A stretch of 64,000 bases of DNA from Pseudomonas chlororaphis subsp. piscium (GTDB lineage Bacteria; Pseudomonadota; Gammaproteobacteria; Pseudomonadales; Pseudomonadaceae): contig NZ_CP027707.1 of the NCBI RefSeq assembly GCF_003850345.1, forward strand, positions 2,604,001-2,668,000, in the 5' to 3' direction. The translations under genes and the position numbers were made by a program. Under the pieces are notes generated by a model that did not search any database, was not told the DNA's origin, and saw only the letters and a program-made list of their open reading frames with translations. Of this stretch, positions 19,901-29,166 are shown in pieces. Every line of letters begins with the position of its first letter. The first letter of the stretch is position 1.

Positions 19901-20842
19901 TCAGTCGTTGTACACCGCCTCGCTGTTATCGATCAGCGGGTTGTTCTCCGTCAGCACGATCTGCGCGATCCGGTCCTTGCGCATAAAGCTGACCTTCGGA
20001 TGGGACTGGGCGTAGCGGATAAAACGCTCCACCGCCTCGACCATCGCCGGCGTGCCGCCGATACGGTCGTGCAAGCTCACCGACATCATCCGCCGCCGGC
20101 TCGCGCCTTCGGCGTACAGGCGATCGAACTCCAGCACCAACTGCTGATAGAACTGCTCGGCGGAGAAGTGCCGGCCCTCGATCAGCACGATGTCGTTGTT
20201 GCGCAGGGTGTAGGGCACCACGGCGAATTTCTTGCCGCGCACCAGGGTGACAAAAGGTTCGTCACGGCTGACGTCATCGATGTGGTAGGTGAAATTCAGC
20301 TCCTGCAACACCTTCAGGGTGTTGGGGCTGCGCCGCAGCCAGTTGGCGTTGTAGCCGACCGAGCGCTGGCCGGTGAGCTTTTGCACCGCGTCCACGCCAT
20401 CGTCGATGAACTGTTTTTCCTGGGCGTAGCTCATGTTGTAAGAGTCGGCCCAACGCATGCCGTGGGCTGCCACCTCGTGGCCGCGCTCGGCGATGGCCTT
20501 GACCAGCTCCGGGTGTTTCAGCGCGGCTTCACCGACCACATGGGAAGTGACCTTGATGCCGGTGCGGTCCCAGAGGTCGAGCAGGCGCCACAGGCCTTCC
20601 TTGTGGCCGTAGTCGAACCAGGTGTTGGCCGGCAGGTCGGGGTAGCCCTTGGGCAGCGGGCTTGCGGAAAACGGGCTTTCGGCGCCCTCCGGCTGGCCAC
20701 CGGTCTCGAACTGCATGGAAAACGACAGCACCAATTGCGAGCCGTCCGGCCAAGGGCGCTCCTGGGCGAATGCCAGGGCCGGCGCCAGCAGGCTGAGGGC
20801 GAGCAGGCGCTTGAGCCAGCGCGAGTTTTTGTGGGGGGACAT
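19901..20842 (-). CDS. Secreted polysaccharide deacetylase-family protein
   Basis: This 313-residue protein starts at ATG 20842 (MSPHKNSRWLKRLLA), with GAGGAG seven bases upstream; the longer frame from 20872 lacks one. The signal peptide ends near ALAFA-QERP, so it is exported. The fold is the carbohydrate esterase 4 / NodB type in its PuuE-like branch: HVVGEAALKHPELVKAIAERGHEVAAHG holds the two-His metal region (given as HE-AAHG), and later SLHDRIGG. The substrate may be an N-acyl or ureide compound rather than a glycan, as PuuE-like members act on allantoin. The function is therefore open. Confidence 0.75.
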   Translation of the reverse strand: MSPHKNSRWLKRLLALSLLAPALAFAQERPWPDGSQLVLSFSMQFETGGQPEGAESPFSASPLPKGYPDLPANTWFDYGHKEGLWRLLDLWDRTGIKVTSHVVGEAALKHPELVKAIAERGHEVAAHGMRWADSYNMSYAQEKQFIDDGVDAVQKLTGQRSVGYNANWLRRSPNTLKVLQELNFTYHIDDVSRDEPFVTLVRGKKFAVVPYTLRNNDIVLIEGRHFSAEQFYQQLVLEFDRLYAEGASRRRMMSVSLHDRIGGTPAMVEAVERFIRYAQSHPKVSFMRKDRIAQIVLTENNPLIDNSEAVYND

Positions 20843-20968
20843 GGTGGCACTCCTCGAGGAAAAAGTGCCCATAGGCTGGCATCAGGTTTTTTCCTGAAAC
20901 ATCCCCTCGAAACCAGTTCACCTTTAAAGAAAATTTACCAATCGAGCATGAGGTTGCCCGGACTCACG

Positions 20969-21040
20969 CTATCGCGGGCAAGCCTCGCTCCTACAGAAGA
21001 TATGCGTGCTTCTGTAGGAGCGAGGCTTGCCCGCGATAGG
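20969..21040. repeat. Inverted pair of REP-like repeats (REPIN)
   Basis: A leftward and a rightward unit (CTATCGCGGGCAAGCCTCGC and TGTAGGAGCGAGGCTTGCCC) flank a 15-base loop between the deacetylase gene and the DapF paralogue. Confidence 0.9.
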
Positions 21041-21052
21041 GCCCTCCCAGAC

Positions 21053-21847
21053 TCAGAACGTCCCGCTGAACACCCGCTCCACTCCACCGGCCAGCCGCAC
21101 CTTGCCCTGACCGTCCCAGCTGACGGTGACCGGCCCGCCGTCGCACAGCACCTTGACCGGGCTGTCCAGCAGGCCGCGGCGTATGCCGTTGACTGCCGCG
21201 CCGCAGGAGCACGAGCCGGACCCCAGAGGAATGGCGCCGTTGCGTTCCCAGATGCGCAGGCGAATGGTCTGGCGGTCGATGACCTGGACAAAATGCACAT
21301 TGGTCTTCTGTGGGAACAGCGGATGCGCCTCGATCTGCGGGCCCAGTGTCGCCACATCGATGGCTTGCAGGTCCTCGACAAAAAAGGTGCAGTGCGGGTT
21401 GCCCATGCTGCACGCCGCCGGCTCGCCGGGCAGGGGCAGGGCCAGGCTGTCGAGCGCCGTCGCCAGCGGAATCTCCTGCCAGGCAAATTGCGGCACACCC
21501 ATCTCCACCGACACCGACTGATCGTCCAGGCGAATGCAGTGCTGGATGCCGCGGACGGTTTTCACCCGCACCGAGTCTTCGCCGCTTTCGCGCATCAGCA
21601 GGTCGGCCGCGCCCCGGGTGGCGCTGCCGCAGGTGCTCAGGCTGGAACCATCGGCATTCCAGAAGGTCAGTTGCGCCGCCGTCTCGGGGCAATGGCTGAG
21701 CACCACCAGTTGATTGAACCCAACGCCGCGATGGCGGTCGCCCAGGGTCCTGGCCAGCTCGCTGGTGATCGGGTTGTCGCGCCCACGGGCATCGACCAGC
21801 ATGAAGTCGTCGCCGTTGGCATGCAGCTTCTGAAAGGACAGGGGCAT
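21053..21847 (-). CDS. Diaminopimelate epimerase-family protein (divergent DapF)
   Basis: This 264-residue protein has the two-domain cofactor-free epimerase fold. Both catalytic Cys positions are present: STCGSATRG, where canonical DapF has NCGNGARC, and GSGSCSCGAAV, where DapF has GTGACA. The N-terminus reads FQKLHANGDDFML in place of the KMHGLGNDF of true DapF. These changes surround the substrate site, so it may racemise another amino acid. No lysine-pathway genes are nearby. It lies next to, and diverges from, an efflux operon. Confidence 0.78.
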   Translation of the reverse strand: MPLSFQKLHANGDDFMLVDARGRDNPITSELARTLGDRHRGVGFNQLVVLSHCPETAAQLTFWNADGSSLSTCGSATRGAADLLMRESGEDSVRVKTVRGIQHCIRLDDQSVSVEMGVPQFAWQEIPLATALDSLALPLPGEPAACSMGNPHCTFFVEDLQAIDVATLGPQIEAHPLFPQKTNVHFVQVIDRQTIRLRIWERNGAIPLGSGSCSCGAAVNGIRRGLLDSPVKVLCDGGPVTVSWDGQGKVRLAGGVERVFSGTF

Positions 21848-22025
21848 TGCAGGGCTCCGCGGGAGGCACAGGTGACGGCCGATTTTAGGGGGCGGGCAGC
21901 GGCAATGATAGGCAGGGCCTGTGGCGGATTTGCGTCAGCGCCACGGGTATTTCGTCCGGCGGCCGGCAGTGGGGTGAAAAAATCCTCCGCGGCGTGATTG
22001 GCTTTGCATAAAGTTCGTCAATCGA

Positions 22026-22073
22026 GCCCGGCAGTTTGCCTGGATCCCAAGGTTTTCCGGCACACTGCCGGGC
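22026..22073. promoter_or_regulatory. Inverted repeat upstream of the MFS operon
   Basis: GCCCGGCAGT (22026-22035) and ACTGCCGGGC (22064-22073) are perfect 10-base arms 28 bases apart. A smaller stem GTCCGCC/GGCGGAC follows at 22095-22113. Both lie in the divergent gap (21848-22147) and could be operator sites or 5'-UTR structure for the efflux operon; nothing else was recognised there. Confidence 0.45.
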
Positions 22074-22147
22074 ACCCCGGAACAACTCTGGATCGTCCGC
22101 CACTCGGGCGGACATGGAACAAGGTCAGCGAATGGCAAGGTCACTGA

Positions 22148-23821
22148 ATGGATAGCTACGCCCCGCGCAACTGGCAACCCCACGAAAAGCCCAGCTTGCC
22201 CGGCTCCCCCTCGACGCCGCTGCACCCCAGCCACAAGCGCCTGGCCTATGCCCTGGTCGGTTTGCTGGTGGCGATCACCGGCGGCCTCGGCAACTCCCTG
22301 GTGGTCGCCAACCTGCAGTATCTGCAAGGGGCGCTGGGCGCGACCACGGCGGAAATGGCCTGGCTGCCGGCGGCCTATGTGATGACCAACGTGTCGATGA
22401 ACCTGCTGCTGGTGAAGTTTCGCCAGCAGTTCGGCCTGCGTGCCTTTACCGAGGTGTTCCTGGTGCTCTATGCGCTGGTGACCTTCGGCCACCTGTTCGT
22501 CAACGACCTGAGTTCGGCCATCGCCGTGCGCGCGGCCCACGGCATGGTCGGCGCGGCCCTGAGTTCCCTGGGCCTGTACTACATGGTCCAGGCCTTCCCG
22601 GCCAAGTGGCGGATGAAGGCCCTGGTGCTGGGGTTGGGCGCCTCGCAACTGGCCTTGCCCCTGGCCCGGCTGTTTTCCGAAGACCTGTTGCAGATCGCCG
22701 AATGGCGCGGCCTGTACCTGTTCGAGCTGGGGCTGGCGCTGGCCTCCCTGGGCTGCGTGTTCCTGCTCAAGCTGCCGCCCGGCGACCGTTTCCGCACCTT
22801 CGAGAAACTCGACTTCCTGACCTTCGCCATCCTCGCCAGCGGCGTCGCGCTGCTGTGCGCGGTGCTGTCCCTGGGGCGCATCGACTGGTGGCTGGAGGCG
22901 CCGTGGATCGGCTACGCCAGCGCCGGCTCCATCGTGCTGATCCTCGCCGGCCTGGCCATCGAACATAACCGCAGCAACCCGATGTTGATGACCCGCTGGC
23001 TGGGCAGCGGGGCGGCGATCCGCCTGGCCCTGGCGGTGATCCTGATCCGCATGGTGCTGTCCGAGCAGTCCACCGGCGCCGTGGGTTTTCTCCAGGCGCT
23101 GAACATGAGCAGCCAGCAGATGCGCCTGCTGTATGGGGTGATGCTGCTGGGCAGCATCGCGGGTCTGGCCACCAGCGCCCTGACCATCAACCCGGCGCAC
23201 CTGCTGATGCCGCTGGTCATCTCCCTGGCGTTGATGGCCGTGGGTTCGGTGATGGACAGCTTCTCCAGTAACCTCACGCGCCCGGCCAACATGTATTTCA
23301 GCCAGTTCCTGCTGGCCTTCGGCGGGACATTCTTTCTCGGCCCGACCATGGTCCTGGGCACGCGCAACGTGCTGACCAACCCACGCAACCTGGTGAGCTT
23401 CTCGGTGCTGTTCGGCATCTGCCAGAACCTCGGCGGGCTGATCGGTTCGGCTCTGTTGGGGACCTTCCAGATCGTCCGCGAGAAATACCATTCCAGCCAT
23501 ATCGTCGAGCAACTGGTGATGATGGACCCGCGAGTGCTGGGCCGGGTGCAGAGCGGCGGGGCGGCGGTCGGCAGGATGATCGCCGACCCGCAGGCACGCG
23601 AGCTGCAAGGCATCCGCAGCCTGGCCAGCGCCGCCACCCGCGAAGCCAACGTGCTGGCCTACAACGATGTGTTCATGCTGATCGCGGTGATCGCCGTGCT
23701 GACCATGATCTGGATCTTCATTCGCAGCCTGTGGCTGATGAGCACGACCAAGGCGGTCACGCCCGCCACCTCGACTTCTGCCCCGACTCCCGTCCAACCC
23801 AGCGGTGCCATTTCTTCATGA
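22148..23821 (+). CDS. MFS drug-efflux transporter, DHA2/EmrB type
   Basis: This 557-residue integral membrane protein has the 14-helix DHA2 layout. After a 30-residue cytoplasmic tail come helices beginning LAYALVGLLVAITGGL and a loop with VRAAHGMVGAALSS (motif C-like region). The long periplasmic stretch before the last helix (about 450-505) is usual for EmrB relatives. It overlaps the adaptor gene by four bases (ATGA at 23818-23821), so the two form an EmrAB-like pump expelling hydrophobic compounds or aromatic acids across both membranes with an outer-membrane channel encoded elsewhere. Confidence 0.88.
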   Translation: MDSYAPRNWQPHEKPSLPGSPSTPLHPSHKRLAYALVGLLVAITGGLGNSLVVANLQYLQGALGATTAEMAWLPAAYVMTNVSMNLLLVKFRQQFGLRAFTEVFLVLYALVTFGHLFVNDLSSAIAVRAAHGMVGAALSSLGLYYMVQAFPAKWRMKALVLGLGASQLALPLARLFSEDLLQIAEWRGLYLFELGLALASLGCVFLLKLPPGDRFRTFEKLDFLTFAILASGVALLCAVLSLGRIDWWLEAPWIGYASAGSIVLILAGLAIEHNRSNPMLMTRWLGSGAAIRLALAVILIRMVLSEQSTGAVGFLQALNMSSQQMRLLYGVMLLGSIAGLATSALTINPAHLLMPLVISLALMAVGSVMDSFSSNLTRPANMYFSQFLLAFGGTFFLGPTMVLGTRNVLTNPRNLVSFSVLFGICQNLGGLIGSALLGTFQIVREKYHSSHIVEQLVMMDPRVLGRVQSGGAAVGRMIADPQARELQGIRSLASAATREANVLAYNDVFMLIAVIAVLTMIWIFIRSLWLMSTTKAVTPATSTSAPTPVQPSGAISS

Positions 23822-24963
23822 CCGAACCGACCATCACCACGACCAACGCCATTGCCTCGACGCCGGAAGGCAGCGCGCCGCCCTCGATGCCGATCACCGA
23901 GCCGCGTTCGCTGCGGGTGCGGATCATCTCGTCCCTGGGGTTCGCCGCGATCGCCATCAGCGGCGTGCTGGTCGTGCTTTATGCCTGGCAGCTGCCGCCG
24001 TTCAGCAGCGCCATCGAAAGCACCGAGAACGCCCTGATGCGGGGCCAGGTGACGATCATCGGGCCGCAGCTCAGCGGTTATGTGTTCGAGGTGCCGGTGC
24101 AGGACTTCCAGTTCGTCAAGGCCGGCGACCTGCTGGTGCGCCTCGACGACCGCATCTACCAGCAGCGCCTGGACCAGTCCCTGGCCCAGTTGGCGTCGCA
24201 GAAGGCGGCCCTGGCCAACGTGGTGCAGCAACGCAACAGCGCCGAAGCCACCATCAAGCTGCGCCAGGCGGCGCTGGCCGACAGCCAGGCCCAGGCGCGC
24301 AAGAGCGCCGCCGACCTGCGGCGCAACCAGGAACTGATCGCCGACGGCTCGGTGTCCCAGCGTGACCTGGACGTGACCCGCGCCGCCAACGCCCAGACCA
24401 TCGCCGCGGTGGCCCAGGCCCAGGCGCAGCTGGACATCGCCCGCCAGGACCTGCAGACGGTGATCGTCAATCGCGGTTCGCTGGAGGCTGCGGTGGCCAA
24501 TGCCGAGGCGGCTGTGCAACTGGCGCGGATCGACCTGTCCAACACCCGGGTCACCGCGCCGCGGGATGGCCAGCTGGGGCAGATCGGCGTACGCCTGGGG
24601 GCTTACGTCAACTCCGGTGCGCAGCTGATGTCGCTGGTGCCGAACCAGCTCTGGGTGATCGCCAACATGAAGGAAACCCAGATGGACAACATCCGCGTCG
24701 GCCAGCCCGCGAGCTTCACCGTCGACGCGCTCAACCACCGCAAATTCCACGGCCATGTGCAGCGCATCTCGCCGGCCACCGGTTCGGAGTTCGCCTTGTT
24801 ACAGGCCGATAACGCCACCGGCAACTTCGTCAAGATCGCCCAGCGGATCCCGGTGCGCATCACCGTCGACCCCGACCAGGCAGAAAGCGAGCGCCTGCGC
24901 CCGGGGATGTCGGTGGTGGTGAGTATCGATACGGCTGGCGAGGGGGATGAGCACATCGAGTGA
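23818..24963 (+). CDS. HlyD/EmrA-type membrane fusion protein
   Basis: This 381-residue adaptor has one N-terminal transmembrane helix (about 35-58), a split biotinyl-lipoyl domain (GPQLSGYVFEVPVQDFQFV ... TRVTAPRDGQLGQIGV) and a central alpha-helical coiled-coil hairpin (about 115-215). The C-terminal beta-barrel ends at RPGMSVVVSIDT. It bridges the MFS pump to an outer-membrane factor. The start is ATG 23818, overlapping the pump stop. No outer-membrane component follows; a REP pair does. Confidence 0.9.
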   Translation: MTEPTITTTNAIASTPEGSAPPSMPITEPRSLRVRIISSLGFAAIAISGVLVVLYAWQLPPFSSAIESTENALMRGQVTIIGPQLSGYVFEVPVQDFQFVKAGDLLVRLDDRIYQQRLDQSLAQLASQKAALANVVQQRNSAEATIKLRQAALADSQAQARKSAADLRRNQELIADGSVSQRDLDVTRAANAQTIAAVAQAQAQLDIARQDLQTVIVNRGSLEAAVANAEAAVQLARIDLSNTRVTAPRDGQLGQIGVRLGAYVNSGAQLMSLVPNQLWVIANMKETQMDNIRVGQPASFTVDALNHRKFHGHVQRISPATGSEFALLQADNATGNFVKIAQRIPVRITVDPDQAESERLRPGMSVVVSIDTAGEGDEHIE

Positions 24964-24974
24964 TGTGCTCCCCT

Positions 24975-25077
24975 TGTAGGAGCGAGGCTTGCCCGCGATG
25001 AGGCCCGCCCGGCCAATACAGATCCGGAGCTGGCGTCAGATTCAAGATCCTATCGCGGGCAAGCCTCGCTCCTACAG
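24975..25077. repeat. Divergent pair of REP-like repeats
   Basis: TGTAGGAGCGAGGCTTGCCC at 24975 and its inverse ending at 25077 flank about 50 bases, in the convergent gap between the HlyD gene and copD. Here the plus copy comes first, the reverse of most pairs in this window. Confidence 0.88.
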
Positions 25078-25083
25078 ATGCGC

Positions 25084-25947
25084 TCAGGCGGCGGTGAGGG
25101 GCGGCAGGGTGCCGAGCAGGGACACGGCCGCCACCGCGGCGATCCCCAGCAGCCATTCCAGCAGCACGCTGCGGCGCAGGGTGCCCAAGCGTTGCTGGCA
25201 GTCCTCGATCCGCAGGCGGTTGAACAGGGCCAGGGCGAACATGCCGCATACCAGCAGCACCTTGATCAGCAGGATCAGGGCGAAGCCGGACAGCAGCGGT
25301 GTCGGCCACAGCTGGCCGGTCAGGACCCGCACATTGATCAGCCCACTGAGGGTCAACCCGGCCACCAGCCCATAACCGACCCCACTGAAGCGCCGCAACA
25401 GCTGGCCCAGCGGCAGGCCGTCCGGCTGCCACAGAAGCATCAGCAGCACCAGCAAACCGCCGAGCCACAGGCTGACGCAGCTCAGGTGGACGATCTGGTT
25501 GAGAATCAGCAACTGGCCGCCGAGGCCGTCGAGCATGGCGCCGTGACCCACCGGGGCGAGGGTGGCCAGTAGCAGGGCGGCGAGAATTAGCCGTGGCGCC
25601 AGCCGCTCACCCAGGCGAGTCAGCAGCAAAACCACCAGCGCGCCATTGAGCAGCAGATGCCAGCTCCATACCTGGCCAAAAAAGGTGTTGCCCAGCACCA
25701 GTCGCAAGGTCGCCGGGTCGAGGGCCGCGGCGCCGCTGCCGGCCATGCTGGCGGTGATCAACAGCAACCAGCAGATGCCCGTGGCCAGGGCGATCCCGGT
25801 CAGCCAGCGACCGAGTCGGGTCAGGTTGCGATCCAGTGCGGCACAGGGTTCGCGCCCCAACAACAGGGGCCTGAACACCCAGGCCCCGAACAGCAGCAGG
25901 ACTGCCGCGAAATGCACGAAGCGGCAGAGCACCAACAGGGTCGACAT
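25084..25947 (-). CDS. copD: Copper resistance membrane protein CopD
   Basis: This 287-residue inner-membrane protein has about eight helices and begins MSTLLVLCRFVHFAAVLLLF. Conserved His residues (RFVHFAA, SWHLLLNGA, VGHGAML, IVHLSCVSLWLGG) fit the CopD/PcoD family, thought to carry copper across the inner membrane together with CopC. Three bases separate it from the copC stop. The pair without copAB is common in pseudomonads as a copper-uptake or handling module. Confidence 0.88.
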   Translation of the reverse strand: MSTLLVLCRFVHFAAVLLLFGAWVFRPLLLGREPCAALDRNLTRLGRWLTGIALATGICWLLLITASMAGSGAAALDPATLRLVLGNTFFGQVWSWHLLLNGALVVLLLTRLGERLAPRLILAALLLATLAPVGHGAMLDGLGGQLLILNQIVHLSCVSLWLGGLLVLLMLLWQPDGLPLGQLLRRFSGVGYGLVAGLTLSGLINVRVLTGQLWPTPLLSGFALILLIKVLLVCGMFALALFNRLRIEDCQQRLGTLRRSVLLEWLLGIAAVAAVSLLGTLPPLTAA

Positions 25948-25950
25948 CGG

Positions 25951-26313
25951 TTACTGGCCGACCTTGAAGCTGTAGCTGCCTTCGCTCGTGTGGGTATCGA
26001 CCGACACCGCGTGCCACTCGACCTTGTAGGCGCCCGCCGTCAGTGGCGCCGCCGGGGTCACGATCAGGGTCTTCTTGTCCGCGCCTTCGGTGGCCAGGGC
26101 TTTGACGGCGACCGCCGCGCCATCCTTGCTCAGGCTGACTTTGGTGAAGGTCGCCTCGACGCCTTCGGAGAACACCAGGCGCAGTTCGCTCGGCGCGCTC
26201 ACCGTGCTGTCGGCCGCCGGGACCTGGCTTTGCAGGTGGGCGTGGGCGAAGGCCGAGGAAGCGGCGACGAGAGAGGCCAGCAGGGCGCTGGTGGTCAGGA
26301 GTTTTTTCAGCAT
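25951..26313 (-). CDS. copC: Periplasmic copper-binding protein CopC
   Basis: This 120-residue protein has a signal peptide cut after AFA (residue 23), so the mature protein starts His24-Ala-His. That places a His at the N-terminus, as required for the Cu(II) site of CopC. The Ig-like fold ends with VDTHTSEGSYSFKVG, which supplies further His/Asp ligands. The Met-rich Cu(I) loop of some CopC proteins is absent, so this is a Cu(II)-only type. It is the first gene of copCD. Confidence 0.92.
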   Translation of the reverse strand: MLKKLLTTSALLASLVAASSAFAHAHLQSQVPAADSTVSAPSELRLVFSEGVEATFTKVSLSKDGAAVAVKALATEGADKKTLIVTPAAPLTAGAYKVEWHAVSVDTHTSEGSYSFKVGQ

Positions 26314-26406
26314 GGGAAATACCTGTTCAATGAGTGTCGGGTAGTCGCTGCGCCTATGAGTATAAGGACCGCGGCAGGGTCGCTGGATGAAACATCGACG
26401 TGGCGT

Positions 26407-26853
26407 TCAAGGGGTTTTCAGGCGCATATGGATGATCGGGAACGGCCGGCCCTGGCCGTCGGTTTCCGAGCGGCCGATGTCTTCGAAACCGTAGTGCCGA
26501 TAAAAACCATGGGCCTGGGGGTTCTGTTCGTTGACGTCGACACTGAGCCGAGGATGGCGGCTGCGCACGTGGTCCAGCAGTTGTCGGCCGACTCCCTGGC
26601 CACGGCGGACCGGTTCGATAAACAGCATTTCCACCTTTTCGCCGGCGCTGGCGATAAAGCCGGCCGGGGTGCCGTCGTCATCCACCAGCAACCAGACCTC
26701 GAGGGCCGGCAGGTAGGTGTCGCGCACCAGGGGGTAGAGCAGTTGGATATCGTCTTCGCTAATGAAGTCGTGGGTGGCCCGCACCGAGCGGTCCCACAGG
26801 GCGGCGAGCTGCGGATCGTCCGCGGGCCAGCGTTTTCGAATGTGCATGAGCAT
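26407..26853 (-). CDS. GNAT-family N-acetyltransferase (YjaB-like)
   Basis: This protein of about 148 residues has the acetyl-CoA binding pattern EPVRRGQGVGRQLLDHV and then VDVNEQNPQAHGFYRHYGF, as in E. coli YjaB. The start is uncertain: ATG 26853 and ATG 26847 begin at the family N-terminus (MHIRKRWPADD), while the open frame runs back to 26937. No clear ribosome site marks either. The substrate is unknown. It stands alone, divergent from the TetR gene. Confidence 0.78.
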   Translation of the reverse strand: MLMHIRKRWPADDPQLAALWDRSVRATHDFISEDDIQLLYPLVRDTYLPALEVWLLVDDDGTPAGFIASAGEKVEMLFIEPVRRGQGVGRQLLDHVRSRHPRLSVDVNEQNPQAHGFYRHYGFEDIGRSETDGQGRPFPIIHMRLKTP

Positions 26854-27086
26854 GATCCATGGCGGCGTTGCAGGATGGCCGAAACCCTCAGGGTTCGGCG
26901 GCGAAAGTCCTGCCTGCATGTCCGTGTCGCGAATCAACGCCTGGACGGAACACTTCAGGTGCCTGGGAATAAGGCGGGAAGGATCCTAACCAATCGTTTT
27001 GGCCGGGGAAAGCCAGGTACAGGAAGTTTCGTTTTTGTACGAGGGCCAATGCTAGTCTTGCAGCAGACTGTTTTCAGGGAGCCCCT

Positions 27087-27707
27087 ATGGGCAATCACAA
27101 GATCGAGATCCGTCGCAGCAACGTCGAGAAGATCCTCCTGGCGGCGGAAAAGGTATTCGCCGAAAAAGGTTTCAGCGGCACCGCCATGGCCGATATCGCC
27201 GCCGAGGTGCAATTGCCGCGCTCCAACCTGCATTACTACTTCAGCACCAAGAGCGAGCTGTACAGCGCGGTGCTGTTGGAGCTGCTGGAACTGTGGAAGC
27301 AGGACGCCCTGTGCTTCGAGATGTTCGACGACCCGCGGGTGGTGCTCAGCAGCTACATCCGCGCCAAGATGAACCATTCCCGCAGCCGGCCTTATGGCTC
27401 GAAAGTCTGGGCCAACGAAATCATCCACGGCGCGCCGACCCTGGGTGAGGCCCTGGACGCCAGCCTGTACGACTGGGCGAAGATGAAGGAAGCGAAGATC
27501 CGCCAGTGGGTCGAAGACCAACGCATCCTGCCGGTGGAGCCGTCGAGCCTGCTGTACATGATCTGGGCCTCGACCCAGCACTACGCCGACTTCGACCACC
27601 AGATCATGATCATCAACGAGCACCAGCCGCTGTCGGACATGCAGTTCGAAAAGGCGGTGCAGACGGTGACCAGCGTGATTTTGCGGGGGATTGGGTTGGA
27701 GCCGTAG
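27087..27707 (+). CDS. TetR-family regulator of the RutR type
   Basis: This 206-residue protein has a TetR helix-turn-helix (GFSGTAMADIAAEVQLPRSNLHYYF given as TAMADIAAEV and LHYYFSTKSEL) and a C-terminal domain matching the RutR branch (WASTQHYADFDHQI). RutR senses uracil in E. coli. Here the gene sits next to a reductive pyrimidine pathway, so it probably represses that locus in response to a pyrimidine or a ureide. It is transcribed away from the preA-preT operon. Confidence 0.85.
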   Translation: MGNHKIEIRRSNVEKILLAAEKVFAEKGFSGTAMADIAAEVQLPRSNLHYYFSTKSELYSAVLLELLELWKQDALCFEMFDDPRVVLSSYIRAKMNHSRSRPYGSKVWANEIIHGAPTLGEALDASLYDWAKMKEAKIRQWVEDQRILPVEPSSLLYMIWASTQHYADFDHQIMIINEHQPLSDMQFEKAVQTVTSVILRGIGLEP

Positions 27708-27770
27708 GCGTCCCTGAGATTGCTATCGATATCGCTGGAGCACCAGACAGTATGCGTTATCGTTCACCTC

Positions 27771-27841
27771 CATCGCGGGCAAGCCTCGCTCCTACAGAAG
27801 CGCACGGTCTTCTTCTGTAGGAGCGAGGCTTGCCCGCGATG
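27771..27841. repeat. Inverted pair of REP-like repeats (REPIN)
   Basis: Leftward then rightward unit around a short loop, in the convergent gap between the TetR gene and preA. It may double as a transcription end structure. Confidence 0.9.
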
Positions 27842-27891
27842 ACGTCAGTCCAGTCAATGAGCGTTATCCGGCGAATCCTCTAACCATCCAG

Positions 27892-29166
27892 TCACACCGC
27901 CTCGCGATACGGATTGCGCGGATCATGCTGCCAGTCGAGGAACGGCTTGCCGGTGTCCTGGGGCACCATCTCGATGCAGTCCTGCACCGGGCAGGTGATC
28001 TGGCACAGGTTGCAGCCCACGCATTCGGCGTCGATCACCTCGTACTTATGCGTGCCGTCGGCCTGCCTGAGGCTGGCGATGGCCTGGTGCGAGGTGTCTT
28101 CGCAGGCGATATGGCAGCGACCGCAGCCGATGCAGGCGTCCTGGTCGATCTTGGCGATCACCTGGTAATTGATATCCAGGTACTTCCAGTCGGTGGTGTT
28201 GCCCACGGCCTTGCCGGAAAACTGCTGCAGGCTGCTGTAGCCCTGGCTGTCCATCCACCGCGACAGGCCGTCCTTCATCTCCTCGACGATGCGGAAACCA
28301 TGGAGCATCGCCGCCGTGCACACCTGTACCGCGCCGCAGCCCAGGGCGACGAATTCCGCCGCGTCGCGCCAGGTGCCGATGCCGCCGATACCGCAGATCG
28401 GCAGGCCCTGGGTCTGCGGGTCGCGGGCGATCTCCGCCACCATGTTCAGCGCGATCGGCTTGACCGCCGAGCCGCAGTAGCCGCCGTGGGTGCTCTGGCT
28501 GCCGACCATGGGGTTGGCCACCATGCGCTCCAGATCGACGCTGGTGATGGAGTTGATGGTGTTGATCAGCGACACCGCGTCGGCGCCGCCGCGATGGGCC
28601 GCGCGGGCGGCCATGCGGATGTCGGTGATGTTCGGCGTCAGCTTGACGATCACCGGCAGCGAGCAATAGGTCTTGCACCAGCGGGTGACCTGTTCCACGT
28701 ACTCCGGCACCTGGCCGACCGCCGCGCCCATGCCGCGTTCCGGCATGCCGTGGGGGCAGCCGAAGTTCAGCTCGATGCCGTCGGCGCCGGTGGCTTCCAC
28801 CAGGGGCAGGATGTTTTTCCACGACTCTTCGACGCAGGGCACCATCAGCGACACGATCAGCGCGCGGTCCGGCCAGTCCTTCTTGACCTGGGTGATTTCC
28901 TTGAGGTTGATCTCCAGGGAGCGGTCGGTGATCAGTTCGATATTGTTGATGCCCAGCACTTCGCGGTTGGCGCCGAAGTGCGCCGAGTAGCGTGACGACA
29001 CGTTGACCGCCGCCGGGTCCTCGCCCAGGGTTTTCCAGACCACGCCGCCCCAGCCGGCCTCGAAGGCGCGGACCACGTTGTAGGCCTTGTCGGTCGGCGG
29101 CGCGGAGGCCAGCCAGAATGGGTTGGGGGCCTTGATACCGGCGAACACAATCGAGAGATCGGCCAT
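27892..29166 (-). CDS. preA: NAD-dependent dihydropyrimidine dehydrogenase, subunit PreA
   Basis: This 424-residue subunit reduces uracil and thymine to their 5,6-dihydro forms. The first 340 residues form an FMN-binding TIM barrel of the dihydroorotate dehydrogenase type (NPFWLASAPPT at the start, GGIGTWRDAAEF and CTAAMLHGF in the phosphate site). The C-terminus has two 4Fe-4S motifs, CIGCGRCHIAC and CVGCNLCQITCP. It is adjacent to preT (29167), with which it forms the enzyme, and is the distal gene of the operon. Confidence 0.93.
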   Translation of the reverse strand: MADLSIVFAGIKAPNPFWLASAPPTDKAYNVVRAFEAGWGGVVWKTLGEDPAAVNVSSRYSAHFGANREVLGINNIELITDRSLEINLKEITQVKKDWPDRALIVSLMVPCVEESWKNILPLVEATGADGIELNFGCPHGMPERGMGAAVGQVPEYVEQVTRWCKTYCSLPVIVKLTPNITDIRMAARAAHRGGADAVSLINTINSITSVDLERMVANPMVGSQSTHGGYCGSAVKPIALNMVAEIARDPQTQGLPICGIGGIGTWRDAAEFVALGCGAVQVCTAAMLHGFRIVEEMKDGLSRWMDSQGYSSLQQFSGKAVGNTTDWKYLDINYQVIAKIDQDACIGCGRCHIACEDTSHQAIASLRQADGTHKYEVIDAECVGCNLCQITCPVQDCIEMVPQDTGKPFLDWQHDPRNPYREAV

